This document shows, one piece after another, positions 33,642 through 48,165 of a DNA stretch of 64,000 nucleotides. Both the position numbers and the translations under genes were made by a program. The stretch is taken from the NCBI GenBank assembly GCA_040954595.2, contig CM082592.2, positions 496,001-560,000 on the forward strand, given 5' to 3'. Under the pieces are notes generated by a model that did no database searches, was not told the DNA's origin, and saw only the letters and a program-made list of their open reading frames with translations. Each line of letters begins with the position of its first letter. Within the stretch, counting starts at the first letter, position 1. The DNA comes from Balanoglossus misakiensis (lineage: Eukaryota; Hemichordata).

Positions 33642-35858
33642 GTGGAAAGTATCTCTACCCGTTTGAAACTAAGAAAAGAATTTATTCTTATTTATTTTGT
33701 AAAAAAGACAATTTTTCGAAAAAAAGTCGATAATGGTAATTTTGTCTTGGGTGATTCAAATTATACCGCCTTTTCTGGAATTTGCAGCACTTTTTACAAG
33801 AGAACGACACTTCATGCTCCATAATATTTCCGAAAATGAAGAAAAGAGTTAATTTTTTATGATTTTTTAAAAAATTACCATTTTTGTCAAAATATGGCCA
33901 AAATGGCTATTTTTCTTGAATTCCGTCAATATCTCTGCATTTTTGGAGTGGTCGAGAGTTTTAACATACAATCAACATGTCATATATGATCAGGGCACCA
34001 AATTCGAAGAACAAAGGTTTTTTTATTTTTTTTTTCTAAAAATGACATTTTCAAGGAAAATTTGCTAAAACGCAATTTTGTCTGCAGTGAGCCAAATTGG
34101 CCGTTTTTTTGTGGAATTTGTATCGATATATATATACGAAGAGCATTCTATACTCCATCAGATTTCCGAAAATGTAGAAAACAGCTATTTTTTGTAATTT
34201 TCAAAAATTTACCATTTTGACCAAATTGTGGCTAAAATTGTTATTTTCGTGTTGAATGCCGCCAGTGTCACTGCTTTTTAAAGTCATAAAAACTTTTAAC
34301 ATACAAGCAATTGTTTATATATGATCAGGTCACCGAATTAAAAAAATAAAGAATGTTTTCCCTAAAAATGACCTTTTTGGTGCAAAAACGAATAAAACGC
34401 AATTTTGTATTAAATCAGCTCATTCAGAGTGCATTTTTTATAATCAGCACCATTTTTACATATAATGGAAATTTCATACATCGTCAGATATCCAAATATG
34501 AAAAAATGAATTAGATATATTTAAGATGATTGTCCAAAATTAGCTGATATCTGATAAATGTAGTATTGAACCGTTCTGTTCCCCCCCCCCCTACATTACA
34601 TGCGGTACGCCGATGTCAGCTTACCCGGCAGTACTGCAGGCCGTGCCCCCAACTAACGTCGGTGTTTGAAACGCCCTGGTTAAATTCGAGCTTTCTCTAT
34701 AAATTGACAGGCAATAATGCAGTCCTACCCGAACAAATGTCGAGTGTTGACCCGCTGTGACTTTCCCTCTTCGGTTTGCCCGACTTAGCCAACGTCTTTG
34801 TACTAGAGTGTCGGGTCTTTTGCAGAGCCAGGCCGAAGGAAATCCGACTTGATCACCGTTGCTAACGAACGCTAGTGTCTGTCATGGTGTGCCGGGGTTT
34901 TAGTTGAGCCAGGCCGTAGGACATCTGACTTGATCATCGTGGTCAATGTACGAGTGTTTCCGCTCTAAAGTGCCGGTGCTTCAGCTAAACCAGGCCGTAG
35001 GAAATCCGACGTAATCACCGTTGATAACTTACGCCAGTCTGTGTCATATAGAGCCGGTGCACCAGCCGAGTCACGCCGTAGGAAATCTGACTTGATCAAC
35101 GTGGTCAATGTACGCCTGTTTCTGCTCTAGAGTGCCGGGGCATCAGCCGTGCCAGGCCGAAGGAAATGTGAGTAGATCAACGTGGTCTCTGTACGCGTGT
35201 TTCTGCTCTTGAGTGCCAGGGCTTTAGCCAAGCTATGCCGTAGAAAATCTGACTTGATCACCGTTGCTAACGTACGCTAGTGTCTGTCATATTGTGACGG
35301 AGATTTAGCCGAGCCAGGCCGTAGAAAAATCGACTTGTTCAACGTTGTTAACTTACGCCAGTCTGTGTCCTATATATAGTGCCGGGGCATCAGCCGTGCC
35401 AGGCCGAAGGAAATGTGAGTAGATCAACGTGGTCTCTGTACGCGTGTTTCTGCTCTAGAGTGCCAGGGCTTTAGCCAAGCCATGCCGTAGGAAATCTGAC
35501 TTGATCAACGTTGCTAACGAACGCTAGTGTCTGTCATAGTGTGCCGGGGTTTTAGTCGAGCCAAGCCGTAGGAGATCAGACTTGATCAACGTGGTCTCTG
35601 TACGCGTGTTTCTGCTCTAGAGTGCCGGGGCTTTATCCAAGCCATGCCGTAGAAAATCTGACTTGATCACCGTTGCTAACGTACGCTAGTGTCTGTCATA
35701 TTGTGACGGAGATTTAGCCGAGCCAGGCCGTAGAAAAATCGACTTGTTCAACGTTACCAGTGTGCAACTGTTTCTGCTCTAGAGTGTCAGGGTTTTAGCC
35801 GACTTATGCTGTAGGAAATCTGAGTTGATGAACGGGAATTCAATGTTAGAAAACCCGT
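33642..35858 (+). repeat. Satellite monomer 3 (2,217 bp, long class)
   Basis: The GC half is rearranged: the block with GCCGGGGCATCAGCCGTGCC occurs twice (~35135 and ~35380), with truncated subrepeats between. Confidence 0.9.
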
Positions 35859-37751
35859 GTGGAAAGTATCTCTACCCGTTTGAAACTAAGAAAAGAATTT
35901 ATTCTTATTTATTTTGTAAAAAAGAAAATTTTTCGAAAAAAAGTTGAAAATGGTAATTTTGTCTTGGGTGATTCAAATTATACCGCCTTTTCTGGAATTT
36001 GCAGCACTTTTTGCAAGAGAACGACACTTCATGCTCCATAATATTTCCGAAAATGAAGAAAAGAGTTAATTTTTTATGATTTTTAAAAAACTTACGATTT
36101 TTGTCAAAATATGGCCAAAATGGCTATTTTTTCTTGAATTCCGTCAATATATCTGCATTTTTGGAGTGGTCGAAAGTTTTAACATACAATCAACATGTCA
36201 TATATGATCAGGGCACCAAATTCGAAGAACAAAGGTTTTTTTTCTTTTTTTTTCTTCTAAAAATGACATTTTCAAGGAAAATTTGGTAAAACGCAATTTT
36301 GTCTGCAGTGAGCCAAATTAGACGGTCTTTTGTGGAATTTGTATCGATATATACATACGAAGAGCATTCTATACTCCATCAGATTTCCGAAAATGTAGAA
36401 AACAGGTATTTTTTGTAATTTTCAAAAATTTACCGTTTTGACCAAATTGTGGCTAAAATTGTTATTTTCGTGTTGAATGCCGCCAGTGTCACTGCTTTTA
36501 AAAGTCATAAAAACTTTTAACATACAAGCAATTGTTTATATATGATCAGGTCACCGAATTTATAAAATAAAGAATGTTTTGCCTAAAAATGACCTTTTTG
36601 GTGCAAAAACGAATAAAACGCAATTTTGTATTAAATCAGCTCATTCAGAGTGCATTTTTTATAATCAGCACAATGTTTACATATAATGGAAATTTCATAC
36701 ATCATCAGATATCCAAATATGAAAAAATGATTTAGATTTTAGATGATTGTCCAAAATTAGCTGATATCTAACAAATGTAGTATTGAACCGTTCTGTTCCC
36801 CCCCCTCTTACATTATATGCGGTAGGCCGATGTCAGCTTACCCGGCAGTACTGTAGGCCGTGCCCCCAACAAACGTCGGTGTTTGAAACGCCCTGGTTAA
36901 ATTCGGGCTTTCTCTATAAATTGACAGGCAATAATTCAGTCCTACCCGAACAAATGTCGAGTGTTGACCCGCTGTGACTTACCCTCTTCGGTTTGCCCGA
37001 CTTAGCCAACGTCTTTGTACTAGAGTGTCGGGTCTTTTGCAGAGCCAGGCCGAAGGAAATCCGACTTGATCACCGTTGCTAACGAACGCTAGTGTCTGTC
37101 ATGGTGTGCCGGGGTTTTAGTCGAGCCAGGCCGTAGGAGATCTGACTTGATCATCGTGGTCAATGTACGCGTGTTTCCGCTCTAAAGTGCCGGGGCTTCA
37201 GCTAAACCAGGCCGTAGGAAATCCGACGTAATCACCGTTGATAACTTACGCCAGTCTGTGTCATATAGAGCCGGTGCACAAGCCGAGTCACGCCGTAGGA
37301 AATCTGGCTTGATCAACGTGGTCAATGTACGCCTGTTTCTGCTCTAGAGTGCCGGGGCTTCAGCTGAGCCAGGCCGTAGGAAACCCGACGTGATTACCGT
37401 TGTTAACTTACGCCAGTCTGTGTCCTATATATAGTGCCGGGGCATCAGCCGTGCCAGGCCGAAGGAAATGTGAGTAGATCAACGTGGTCTCTGTACGCGT
37501 GTTTCTGCTCTAGAGTGTCGGGGCTTTATCCAAGCCATGCCGTAGAAAATCTGACTTGATCACCGTTGCTAACGTACGCTAGTGTCTGTAATATTGTGAC
37601 GGAGATTTAGCCGAGCCAGGCCGTAGAAAAATCGACTCGTTCAACGTTACCAGTGTGCAACTGTTTCTGCTCTAGAGTGTCAGGGTTTTAGCCGACTTAT
37701 GCTGTAGGAAATCTGAGTTGATGAACGGGAATTTAATGTTAGAAAACCCGT
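35859..37751 (+). repeat. Satellite monomer 4 (1,893 bp, short class)
   Basis: It lacks one ~160-bp subrepeat pair near 37510 compared with the 2.04-kb class. It carries the GGTAGGCCGATG and AACAAACGTCGG variants. Confidence 0.9.
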
Positions 37752-39970
37752 GTGGAAAGTATCTCTACCCGTTTGAAACTAAGAAAAGAATTTATTCTTA
37801 TTTATTTTGTAAAAAAGACAATTTTTCGAAAAAAAGTCGAAAATGGTAATTTTGTCTTGGGTGATTCAAATTATACCACCTTTTCTGGAATTTGCAGCAC
37901 TTTTTACAAGAGAACGACACTTCATGCTCCATAATATTTCCGAAAATGAAGAAAAGAGTTTATTTTTTATGATTTTTTAAAAAATTACCATTTTTGTCAA
38001 AATATGGCCAAAATGGCTATTTTTCTTGAATTCCGTCAATATCTCTGCATTTTTGGAGTGGTCGAGAGTTTTAACATACAATCAACATGTCATATATGAT
38101 CAGGGCACCAAATTCGAAGAACAAAGGTTTTTTTATTTTTTTTTTCTAAAAATGACATTTTCAAGGAAAATTTGGTAAAACGCAATTTTGTCTGCAGTGA
38201 GCCATATTAGACTGTCTTTTTTTTGGAATTTGTATCGATATATACATACGAAGGGCATTCTATACTCCATCAGATTTCCAAAAATGTAGAAAACAGGTAT
38301 TTGTTGTAATTTTCAAAAATTTTCCATTTTGACCAAATTGTGCTAAAATTGTTATTTTCGTGTTGAATGCCGCCAGTGTCACTGCTTTTAAAAGTCATAA
38401 AAACTTTTAACATACAAGCAATTCTTTATATATGATCAGGTCACCGAATTAAAAAATAAAGAATGTTTTGCCTAAAAATGACCTTTTAGGTGCAAAAACG
38501 AATAAAACGTAATTTTGTATTAAATCAGCTCATTCAGAGTGCATTTTTTATAATCAGCACCATTTTTACATATAATTGAAATTTCATACATCATTAGATA
38601 TCCAAATATGAAAAAATGATTTAGATTTTAGATGATTGTCCAAAATTAGCTGATATCTAATAAATGTAGTATTGAACCGTTCTGTTTGCCCCCCCCCCCC
38701 CCTTACATTATATGCGGTACGCCGATGTCAGCTTACCCGGCAGTACTGCAGGCCGTGCCCCCAACTAACGTCGGTGTTTGAAACGCCCTGGTTAAATTCG
38801 GGCTTTCTCTATAAATTGACAGGCAATAATGCAGTCCTACCCGAACAAATGTCGAGTGTTGACCCGCTGTGACTTACCATCTTCGGTTTGCCCGACTTAG
38901 CCAACGTCTTTGTACTAGAGTGTCAGGTCTTTTGCAGAGCCAGGCCGAAGGAAATCCGACTTGATCACCGTTGCTAACGAACGCTAGTGTCTGTCATGGT
39001 GTGCCGGGGTTTTAGTCGAGCCAGGCCGCAGGAGATCTGACTTGATCATCGTGGTCAATGTACGCGTGTTTCCGCTCTAAAGTGCCGGGGCTTCAGCGAA
39101 ACCAGACCGTAGGAAATCCGACGTAATCACCGTTGATAACTTACGCCAGTCTGTGTCATATAGAGCCGGTGCACAAGCCGAGTCACGCCGTAGGAAATCT
39201 GACTTGATCAACGTGGTCAATGTACGCCTGTTTCTGCTCTAGAGTGCCGGGGCTTCAGCTGAGCCAGGCCGTAGGAAACCCGACGTAATCACCGTTGATA
39301 ACTTACGCCAGTCTGTGTCATATAGAGCCGGTGCACAAGCCGAGTCACGCCGTAGGAAATCTGACTTGATCAACGTGGTCAATGTACGCCTGTTTCTGCT
39401 CTAGAGTGCCGGGGCTTCAGCTGAGCCAGGCCGTAGGAAACCCGACGTGATTACCGTTGTTAACTTACGCCAGTCTGTGTCCTATATATAGTGCCGGGGC
39501 ATCAGCCGTGCCAGGCCGAAGGAAATGTGAGTAGATCAACGTGGTCTCTGTACGCGTGTTTCTGCTCTAGAGTGCCAGGGCTTTAGCCAAGCCATGCCGT
39601 AGGAAATCTGACTTGATCAACGTTGCTAACGAACGCTAGTGTCTGTCATAGTGTGCCGGGGTTTTAGTCGAGCCAAGCCGTAGGAGATCAGACTTGATCA
39701 ACGTGGTCTCTGTACGCGTGTTTCTGCTCTAGAGTGCCGGGGCTTTATCCAAGCCATGCCGTAGAAAATCTGACTTCATCAACGTTGCTAACGTACGCTA
39801 GTGTCTGTCATATTGTGACGGAGATTTAGCCGAGCCAGGCCATAGAAAAATCGACTTGTTCAACGTTACCAGTGTGCAACTGTTTCTGCTCTAGAGTGTC
39901 AGGGTTTTAGCCGACTTATGCTGTAGGAAATCTGAGTTGATGAACGGGAATTCAATGTTAGAAAACCCTT
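37752..39970 (+). repeat. Satellite monomer 5 (2,219 bp, long class)
   Basis: One ~160-bp subrepeat pair is duplicated in tandem: TAGAGCCGGTGCACAAGCC occurs at ~39161 and ~39322. Confidence 0.9.
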
Positions 39971-42178
39971 GTGGAAAGTATCTCTACCCGTTTGAAACTA
40001 AGAAAAGAATTTATTCTTATTTATTTTGTAAAAAAGACAATTTTTCGAAAAAAAGTCGAAAATGGTAATTTTGTCTTGGGTGATTCAAATTATACCGCCT
40101 TTTCTGGAATTTGCAGCACTTCTTACAAGAGAACGACACTTCATGCTCCATAATATTTCGGAAAATGAAGAAAAGAGTTATTTTTTTATGATTTTTTAAA
40201 AATTTACCATTTTTGTCAAAATATGGCCAAAATGGCTATTTTTTCTTGAATTCCGTCAATATATCTGCATTTTTGGAGTGGTCGAAAGTTTTAACATACA
40301 ATCAACATGTCATATATGATCAGGGCACCAAATTCGAAGAACAAAGGTTTTTTTATTTTTTTTTCTTCTAAAAATGACATTTTCAAGGAAAATTTGGTAA
40401 AACGCAATTTTGTCTGCAATGAGCCAAATTAGACGGTCTTTTGTGGAATTTGTATCGATATATACATACGAAGAGCATTCTATACTCCATCAGATTTCCG
40501 AAAATGTAGAAAACAGGTATTTTTTTGTAATTTTCAAAAATTTACCATTTTGACCAAATTGTGGCTAAAATTTTTATTTTCGTGTTGAATGCCGCCAGTG
40601 TCACTGCTTTTAAAAGTCATAAAAACTTTTAACATACAAGCAATTGTTTATATATGATCAGGTCACCGAATTAAAAAAATAAAGAATGTTTTGCCTAAAA
40701 ATGACCTTTTTGGTGCAAAAACGAATAAAACGCAATTTTGTATTAAATCAGAATGCATTTTTTATAATCAGCACCATTTTTACATGTAATGGAAATTTCA
40801 TACATCATCAGATATCCAAATATAAAAAAAATGATTTAGATTTTAGATGATTGTCCAAAATTAGCTGATATCTAATAAATGTAGTATTGAACCGTTCTGC
40901 CCCCCCCCCCCTACATTATATGCGGTACGCCGATGTCAGCTTACCCGGCAGTACTGCAGGCCGTGCCCCCAACTAACGTCGGTGTTTGAAACGCCCTGGT
41001 TAAATTCGAGCTTTCTCTATAAATTGACAGGCAATAATGCAGTCCTACCCGAACAAATGTCAAGTGTTAAACTGCTGTGACTTTCCCTCTTCGGTTTGCC
41101 CGACTTAGCCAACGTCTTTGTACTAGAGTGTCGGGTCTTTTGCAGAGCCAGGCCGAAGGAAATCCGACTTGATCACCGTTGCTAACGAACGCTAGTGTCT
41201 ATCATGGTGTGCCGGGGTTTTAGTCGAGCCAGGCCGTAGGAGATCTGACTTGATCATCGTGGTCAATGTACGCGTGTTTCCGCTCTAAAGTACCGGGGCT
41301 TCAGGTAAACCAGGCCGTAGGAAATCCGACGTAATCACCGTTGATAACTTACGCCAGTCTGTGTCATATAGAGCCGGTGCACCAGCCGAGTCACGCCGTA
41401 GGAAATCTGACTTGATCAACGTGGTCAATGTACGCCTGTTTCTGCTCTAGAGTGCCGGGGCTTCAGCTGAGCCAGGCCGTAGGAAACCCGACGTAATCAC
41501 CGTTGATAACTTACGCCAGTCTGTGTCATATAGAGCCGGTGCACCAGCCGAGTCACGCCGTAGGAAATCTGACTTGATCAACGTGGTCAATGTACGCCTG
41601 TTTCTGCTCTAGAGTGCCGGGGCTTCAGCTGAGCCAGGCAGTAGGAAACCCGACGTGATTACCGTTGTTAACTTACGCCAGTCTGTGTCATATATATAGT
41701 GCCGGGGCATCAGCCGTGCCAGGCCGAAGGAAATGTGAGTAGATCAACGTAGTCTCTGTACGCGTGTTTCTGCTCTAGAGTGCCAGGGCTTTAGCCAAGC
41801 CATGCCGTAGGAAATCTGACTTGATCAACGTTGCTAACGAACGCTAGTGTCTGTCATAGTGTGCCGGGGTTTTAGTCGAGCCAAGCCGTAGGAGATCAGA
41901 CTTGATCAACGTGGTCTCTGCACGCGTGTTTCTGCTCTAGAGTGCCGGGGCTTTATCCAAGCCATGCCGTAGAAAATCTGACTTGATCACCGTTGCTAAC
42001 GTACGCTAGTGTCTGTAATATTGTGACGGAGATTTAGCCGAGCCAGGCCGTAGAAAAATCGACTCGTTCAACGTTACAAGTGTGCAACTGTTTCTGCTCT
42101 AGAGTGTCAGGGTTTTAGCCGACTTATGCTGTAGGAAATCTGAGTTGATGAACGGGAATTTAATGTTAGAAAACCCGT
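39971..42178 (+). repeat. Satellite monomer 6 (2,208 bp, long class)
   Basis: It has the same ~160-bp pair duplication as monomer 5 (~41370 and ~41532). It carries the TCTATCATGG and CAGGTAAACC variants shared with monomers 10 and 13. Confidence 0.9.
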
Positions 42179-44077
42179 GTGGAAAGTATCTCTACCCGTT
42201 TGAAACTAAGAAAAGAATTTATTCTTATTTATTTTGTAAAAAAGACAATTTTTCGAAAAAAAGTCGAAAATGGTAATTTTGTCTTGGGTGATTCAAATTA
42301 TACCACCTTTTCTGGAATTTGCAGCACTTTTTACAAGAGAACGACACTTCATGCTCCATAATATTTCCGAAAATGAAGAAAAGAGTTTATTTTTTATGAT
42401 TTTTTAAAAATTTACCATTTTTGTCAAAATATGGCCAAAATGGCTATTTTGTCTTGAATTCCGTCAATATCTCTGCATTTTTGGAGTTGTCGAAAGTTTT
42501 AACATAAAATCAACATGTCATATATGATCAGGGCACCAAATTCGAAGAACAAAGGTTTTTTTTATTTTTTTTTCTAAAAATGACATTTTCAAGGAAAATT
42601 TGGTAAAACGCAATTTTGTCTGCAGTGAGCCATATTAGACTGTCTTTTTTTTGGAATTTGTATCGATATATACATACGAAGAGCATTCTATACTCCATCA
42701 GATTTCCGAAAATGTAGAAAACAGGTATTTTTTGTAATTTTCAAAAATTTACCATTTTGACCAAATTGTGCTAAAATTGTTATTTTCGTGTTGAATGCCG
42801 CCAGTGTCACTGCTTTTAAAAGTCATAAAAACTTTTAACATACAAGCAATTCTTTATATATGATCAGGTCACCGAATTAAAAAAATAAAGAATGTTTTGC
42901 CTAAAAATGACCTTTTAGGTGCAAAAACGAATAAAACGTAATTTTGTATTAAATCAGCTCATTCAGAGTGCATTTTTTATAATCAGCACCATTTTTACAT
43001 ATAATTGAAATTTCATACATCATTAGATATCCAAATATGAAAAAATGATTTAGATTTTAGATGATTGTCCAAAATTAGCTGATATCTAATAAATGTAGTA
43101 TTGAACCGTTCTGTTTGCCCCCCCCCCCCCCCCTTACATTATATGCGGTACGCCGATGTCAGCTTACCCGGCAGTACTGCAGGCCGTGCCCCCAACTAAC
43201 GTCGGTGTTTGGAACGCCCTGGTTAAATTCGGGCTTTCTCTATAAATTGACAGGCAATAATGCAGTCCTACCCGAACAAATGTCGAGTGTTGACCCGCTG
43301 TGACTTACCATCTTCGGTTTGCCCGACTTAGCCAACGTCTTTGTACTAGAGTGTCAGGTCTTTTGCAGAGCCAGGCCGAAGGAAATCCGACTTGATCACC
43401 GTTGCTAACGAACGCTAGTGTCTGTCATGGTGTGCCGGGGTTTTAGTCGAGCCAGGCCGTAGGAGATCTGACTTGATCATCGTGGTCAATGTACGCCTGT
43501 TTCTGCTCTAGAGTGCCGGGGCTTCAGCAAAACCAGGCCGTAGGAAACCCGACGTGATTACCGTTGTTAACTTACGCCAGTCTGTGTCCTATATATAGTG
43601 CCGGGGCATCAGCCGTGCCAGGCCGAAGGAAATGTGAGTAGATCAACGTGGTCTCTGTACGCGTGTTTCTGCTCTAGAGTGCCAGGGCTTTAGCCAAGCC
43701 ATGCCGTAGGAAATCTGACTTGATCAACGTTGCTAACGAACGCTAGTGTCTGTCATAGTGTGCCGGGGTTTTAGTCGAGCCAAGCCGTAGGAGATCAGAC
43801 TTGATCAACGTGGTCTCTGTACGCGTGTTTCTGCTCTAGAGTGCCGGGGCTTTATCCAAGCCATGCCGTAGAAAATCTGACTTCATCACCGTTGCTAACG
43901 TACGCTAGTGTCTGTCATATTGTGACGGAGATTTAGCCGAGCCAGGCCATAGAAAAATCGACTTGTTCAACGTTACCAGTGTGCAACTGTTTCTGCTCTA
44001 GAGTGTCAGGGTTTTAGCCGACTTATGCTGTAGGAAATCTGAGTTGATGAACGCGAATTCAATGTTAGAAAACCCTT
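42179..44077 (+). repeat. Satellite monomer 7 (1,899 bp, short class)
   Basis: Long poly-C tract (~17 C). One subrepeat pair is missing near 43490. The right-edge monomer (62158) shares this deletion and its CAGCAAAACC variant. Confidence 0.9.
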
Positions 44078-46126
44078 GTGGAAAGTATCTCTACCCGTTT
44101 GAAACTAAGAAAAGAATTTATTCTTATTTATTTTGTAAAAAAGACAATTTTTCGAAAAAAAGTCGAAAATGGTAATTTTGTCTTGGGTGATTCAAATTAT
44201 ACCGCCTTTTCTGGAATTTGCTGCACTTCTTACAAGAGAACGACACTTCATGCTCCATAATATTTCGGAAAATGAAGAAAAGAGTTATTTTTTTATGATT
44301 TTTTAAAAATTTACCATTTTTGTCAAAATATGGCCAAAATGGCTATTTTTTCTTGAATTCCGTCAATATATCTGCATTTTTGGAGTGGTCGAAAGTTTTA
44401 ACATACAATCAACATGTCATATATGATCAGGGCACCAAATTCGAAAAACAAAGGTTTTTTTATTTTTTTTTCTTCTAAAAATGACATTTTCAAGGAAAAT
44501 TTGGTAAAACGCAATTTTGTCTGCAGTGAGCCAAATTAGACGGTCTTTTGTGGAATTTGTATCGATATATACATACGAAGAGCATTCTATACTCCATCAG
44601 ATTTCCGAAAATGTAGAAAACAGGTATTTTTGTGTAATTTTCAAAAATTTACCATTTTGACCAAATTGTGGCTAAAATTGTTATTTTCGTGTTGAATGCC
44701 GCCAGTGTCACTGCTTTTAAAAGTCATAAAAACTTTTAACATACAAGCAATTGTTTATATATGATCAGGTCACCGAATTAAAAAAATAAAGAATGTTTTG
44801 CCTAAAAATGACCTTTTTGGTGCAAAAACGAATAAAACGCAATTTTGTATTAAATCAGAATGCATTTTTTATAATCAGCACCATTTTTACATGTAATGGA
44901 AATTTCATACATCATCAGATATCCAAATATAAAAAAAATGATTTAGATTTTAGATGATTGTCCAAAATTAGCTGATATCTAATAAATGTAGTATTGAACC
45001 GTTCTGTCCCCCCCCCCCCCCTACATTATATGCGGTACGCCGATGTCAGCTTACCCGGCAGTACTGCAGGCCGTGCCCCCAACTAACGTCGGTGTTTGAA
45101 ACGCCCTGGTTAAATTCGAGCTTTCTCTATAAATTGACAGGCAATAATGCAGTCCTACCCGAACAAATGTCAAGTGTTAAACTGCTGTGACTTTCCCTGT
45201 TCGGTTTGCCCGACTTAGCCAACGTCTTTGTACTAGAGTGTCGGGTCTTTTGCAGAGCCAGGCCGAAGGAAATCCGACTTGATCACCGTTGCTAACGAAC
45301 GCTAGTGTCTGTCATGGTGTGCCGGGGTTTTAGTCGAGCCAGGCCGTAGGAGATCTGACTTGATCATCGTGGTCAATGTACGCGTGTTTCCGCTCTAAAG
45401 TGCCGGGGCTTCAGCTAAACCAGGCCGTAGGAAATCCGACGTAATCACCGTTGATAACTTACGCCAGTCTGTGTCATATAGAGCCGGTGCACCAGCCGAG
45501 TCACGCCGTAGGAAATCTGACTTGATCAACGTGGTCAATGTACGCCTGTTTCTGCTCTAGAGTGCCGGGGCTTCAGCTGAGCCAGGCCGTAGGAAACCCG
45601 ACGTGATTACCGTTGTTAACTTACGCCAGTCTGTGTCCTATATATAGTGCCGGGGCATCAGCCGTGCCAGGCCGAAGGAAATGTGAGTAGATCAACGTGG
45701 TCTCTGTACGCGTGTTTCTGCTCTAGAGTGCCAGGGCTTTAGCCAAGCCATGCCGTAGGAAATCTGACTTGATCAACGTTGCTAACGAACGCTAGTGTCT
45801 GTCATAGTGTGCCGGGGTTTTAGTCGAGCCAAGCCGTAGGAGATCAGACTTGATCAACGTGGTCTCTGTACGCGTGTTTCTGCTCTAGAGTGCCGGGGCT
45901 TTATCGAAGCCATGCCGTAGAAAATCTGACTTGATCACCGTTGCTAACGTACGCTAGTGTCTGTCATATTGTGACGGAGATTTAGCCGAGCCAGGCCATA
46001 GAAAAATCGACTTGTTCAACGTTACCAGTGTGCAACTGTTTCTGCTCTAGAGTGTCAGGGTTTTAGCCGACTTATGCTGTAGGAAATCTGAGTTGATGAA
46101 CGGGAATTCAATGTTAGAAAACCCTT
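44078..46126 (+). repeat. Satellite monomer 8 (2,049 bp)
   Basis: Standard class; shares the CAAGTGTTAAACTGCTG variant with monomers 6, 9, 10 and 13. Confidence 0.9.
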
Positions 46127-48165
46127 GTGGAAAGTATCTCTACCCGTTTGAAACTAAGAAAAGAATTTATTCTTATTTATTTAGTAAAAAAGACAATTTT
46201 TCGAAAAAAAGTCGAAAATGGTAATTTTGTCTTGGGTGATTCAAATTATACCGCCTTTTCTGGAATTTGCTGCACTTCTTACAAAAGAACGACACTTCAT
46301 GCTCCATAATATTTCGGAAAATAAAGAAAAGAGTTATGTTTTTATGATTTTTTAAAAAATTACCATTTTTGTCAAAATATGGCCAAAATGGCTATTTTTT
46401 TTGAATTCCGTCAATATCTCTGCATTTTTGGAGTGGTCGAAAGTTTTAACATACAATCAACATGTCATTATGATCGGGGCACCAAATTCGAAGAACAAAG
46501 GTTTTTTAATTTTTTTTCTAAAAATGACATTTTCAAGGAAAAATTGGTAAAACGCAATTTTGTCTGCAGTGAGCCAGATTAGACGGTCTTTTGTGGAATT
46601 TGTATCGATATAAACATACGAAGAGCATTCTATACTCCATGAGATTTCCGAAAATGTAGAAAACAGGTATTTTTTGTAATTTTCAAAAATTTTCCATTTT
46701 GACCAAATTGTGCTAAAATTGTTATTTTCGTGTTGAATGCCGCCAGTGTCACTGCTTTTAAAAGTCATAAAAACTTTTAACATACAAGCAATTATTTATA
46801 TATGATCTGGTCACCGAATTAAAAAAAAAAGAATGTTTTGCCTAAAAATGTCCTTTTAGGTGCAAAAACGAATAAAACGCAATTTTGTATTAAATCAGAA
46901 TGCATTTTTTATAATCAGCACCATTTTTACATGTAATGGAAATTTCATACATCATCAGATATCCAAATATAAAAAAAATGATTTAGATTTTAGATGATTG
47001 TCCAAAATTAGCTGATATCTAATAAATGTAGTATTGAACCGTTCTGTCCCCCCCCCCCCCTACATTATATGCGGTACGCCGATGTCAGCTTACCCGGCAG
47101 TACTGCAGGCCGTGCCCCCAACTAACGTCGGTGTTTGAAACGCCCTGGTTAAATTCGAGCTTTCTCTATAAATTGACAGGCAATAATGCAGTCCTACCCG
47201 AACAAATGTCAAGTGTTAAACTGCTGTGACTTTCCCTGTTCGGTTTGGCCGACTTAGCCAACGTCTTTGTACTAGAGTGTCGGGTCTTTTGCAGAGCCAG
47301 GCCGAAGGAAATCCGACTTGATCACCGTTGCTAACGAACGCTAGTGTCTGTCATGGTGTGCCGGGGTTTTAGTCGAGCCAGGCCGTAGGAGATCTGACTT
47401 GATCATCGTGGTCAATGTACGCGTGTTTCCGCTCTAAAGTGCCGGGGCTTCAGCTAAACCAGGCCGTAGGAAATCCGACGTAATCACCGTTGATAACTTA
47501 CGCCAGTCTGTGTCATATAGAGCCGGTGCACCAGCCGAGTCACGCCGTAGGAAATCTGACTTGATCAACGTGGTCAATGTACGCCTGTTTCTGCTCTAGA
47601 GTGCCGGGGCTTCAGCTGAGCCAGGCCGTAGGAAACCCGACGTGATTACCGTTGTTAACTTACGCCAGTCTGTGTCCTATATATAGTGCCGGGGCATCAG
47701 CCGTGCCAGGCCGAAGGAAATGTGAGTAGATCAACGTGGTCTCTGTACGCGTGTTTCTGCTCTAGAGTGCCAGGGCTTTAGCCAAGCCATGCCGTAGGAA
47801 ATCTGACTTGATCAACGTTGCTAACGAACGCTAGTGTCTGTCATAGTGTGCCGGGGTTTTAGTCGAGCCAAGCCGTAGGAGATCAGACTTGATCAACGTG
47901 GTCTCTGTACGCGTGTTTCTGCTCTAGAGTGCCGGGGCTTTATCTAAGCCATGCCGTAGAAAATCTGACTTGATCACCGTTGCTAACGTACGCTAGTGTC
48001 TGTCATATTGTGACGGAGATTTAGCCGAGCCAGGCCATAGAAAAATCGACTTGTTCAACGTTACCAGTGTGCAACTGTTTCTGCTCTAGAGTGTCAGGGT
48101 TTTAGCCGACTTATGCTGTAGGAAATCTGAGTTGATGAACGGGAATTCAATGTTAGAAAACCCTT
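46127..48165 (+). repeat. Satellite monomer 9 (2,039 bp)
   Basis: Almost identical to monomer 10 through the AT half, with TCATTATGATCGGGG replacing TCATATATGATCAGGG. Confidence 0.9.
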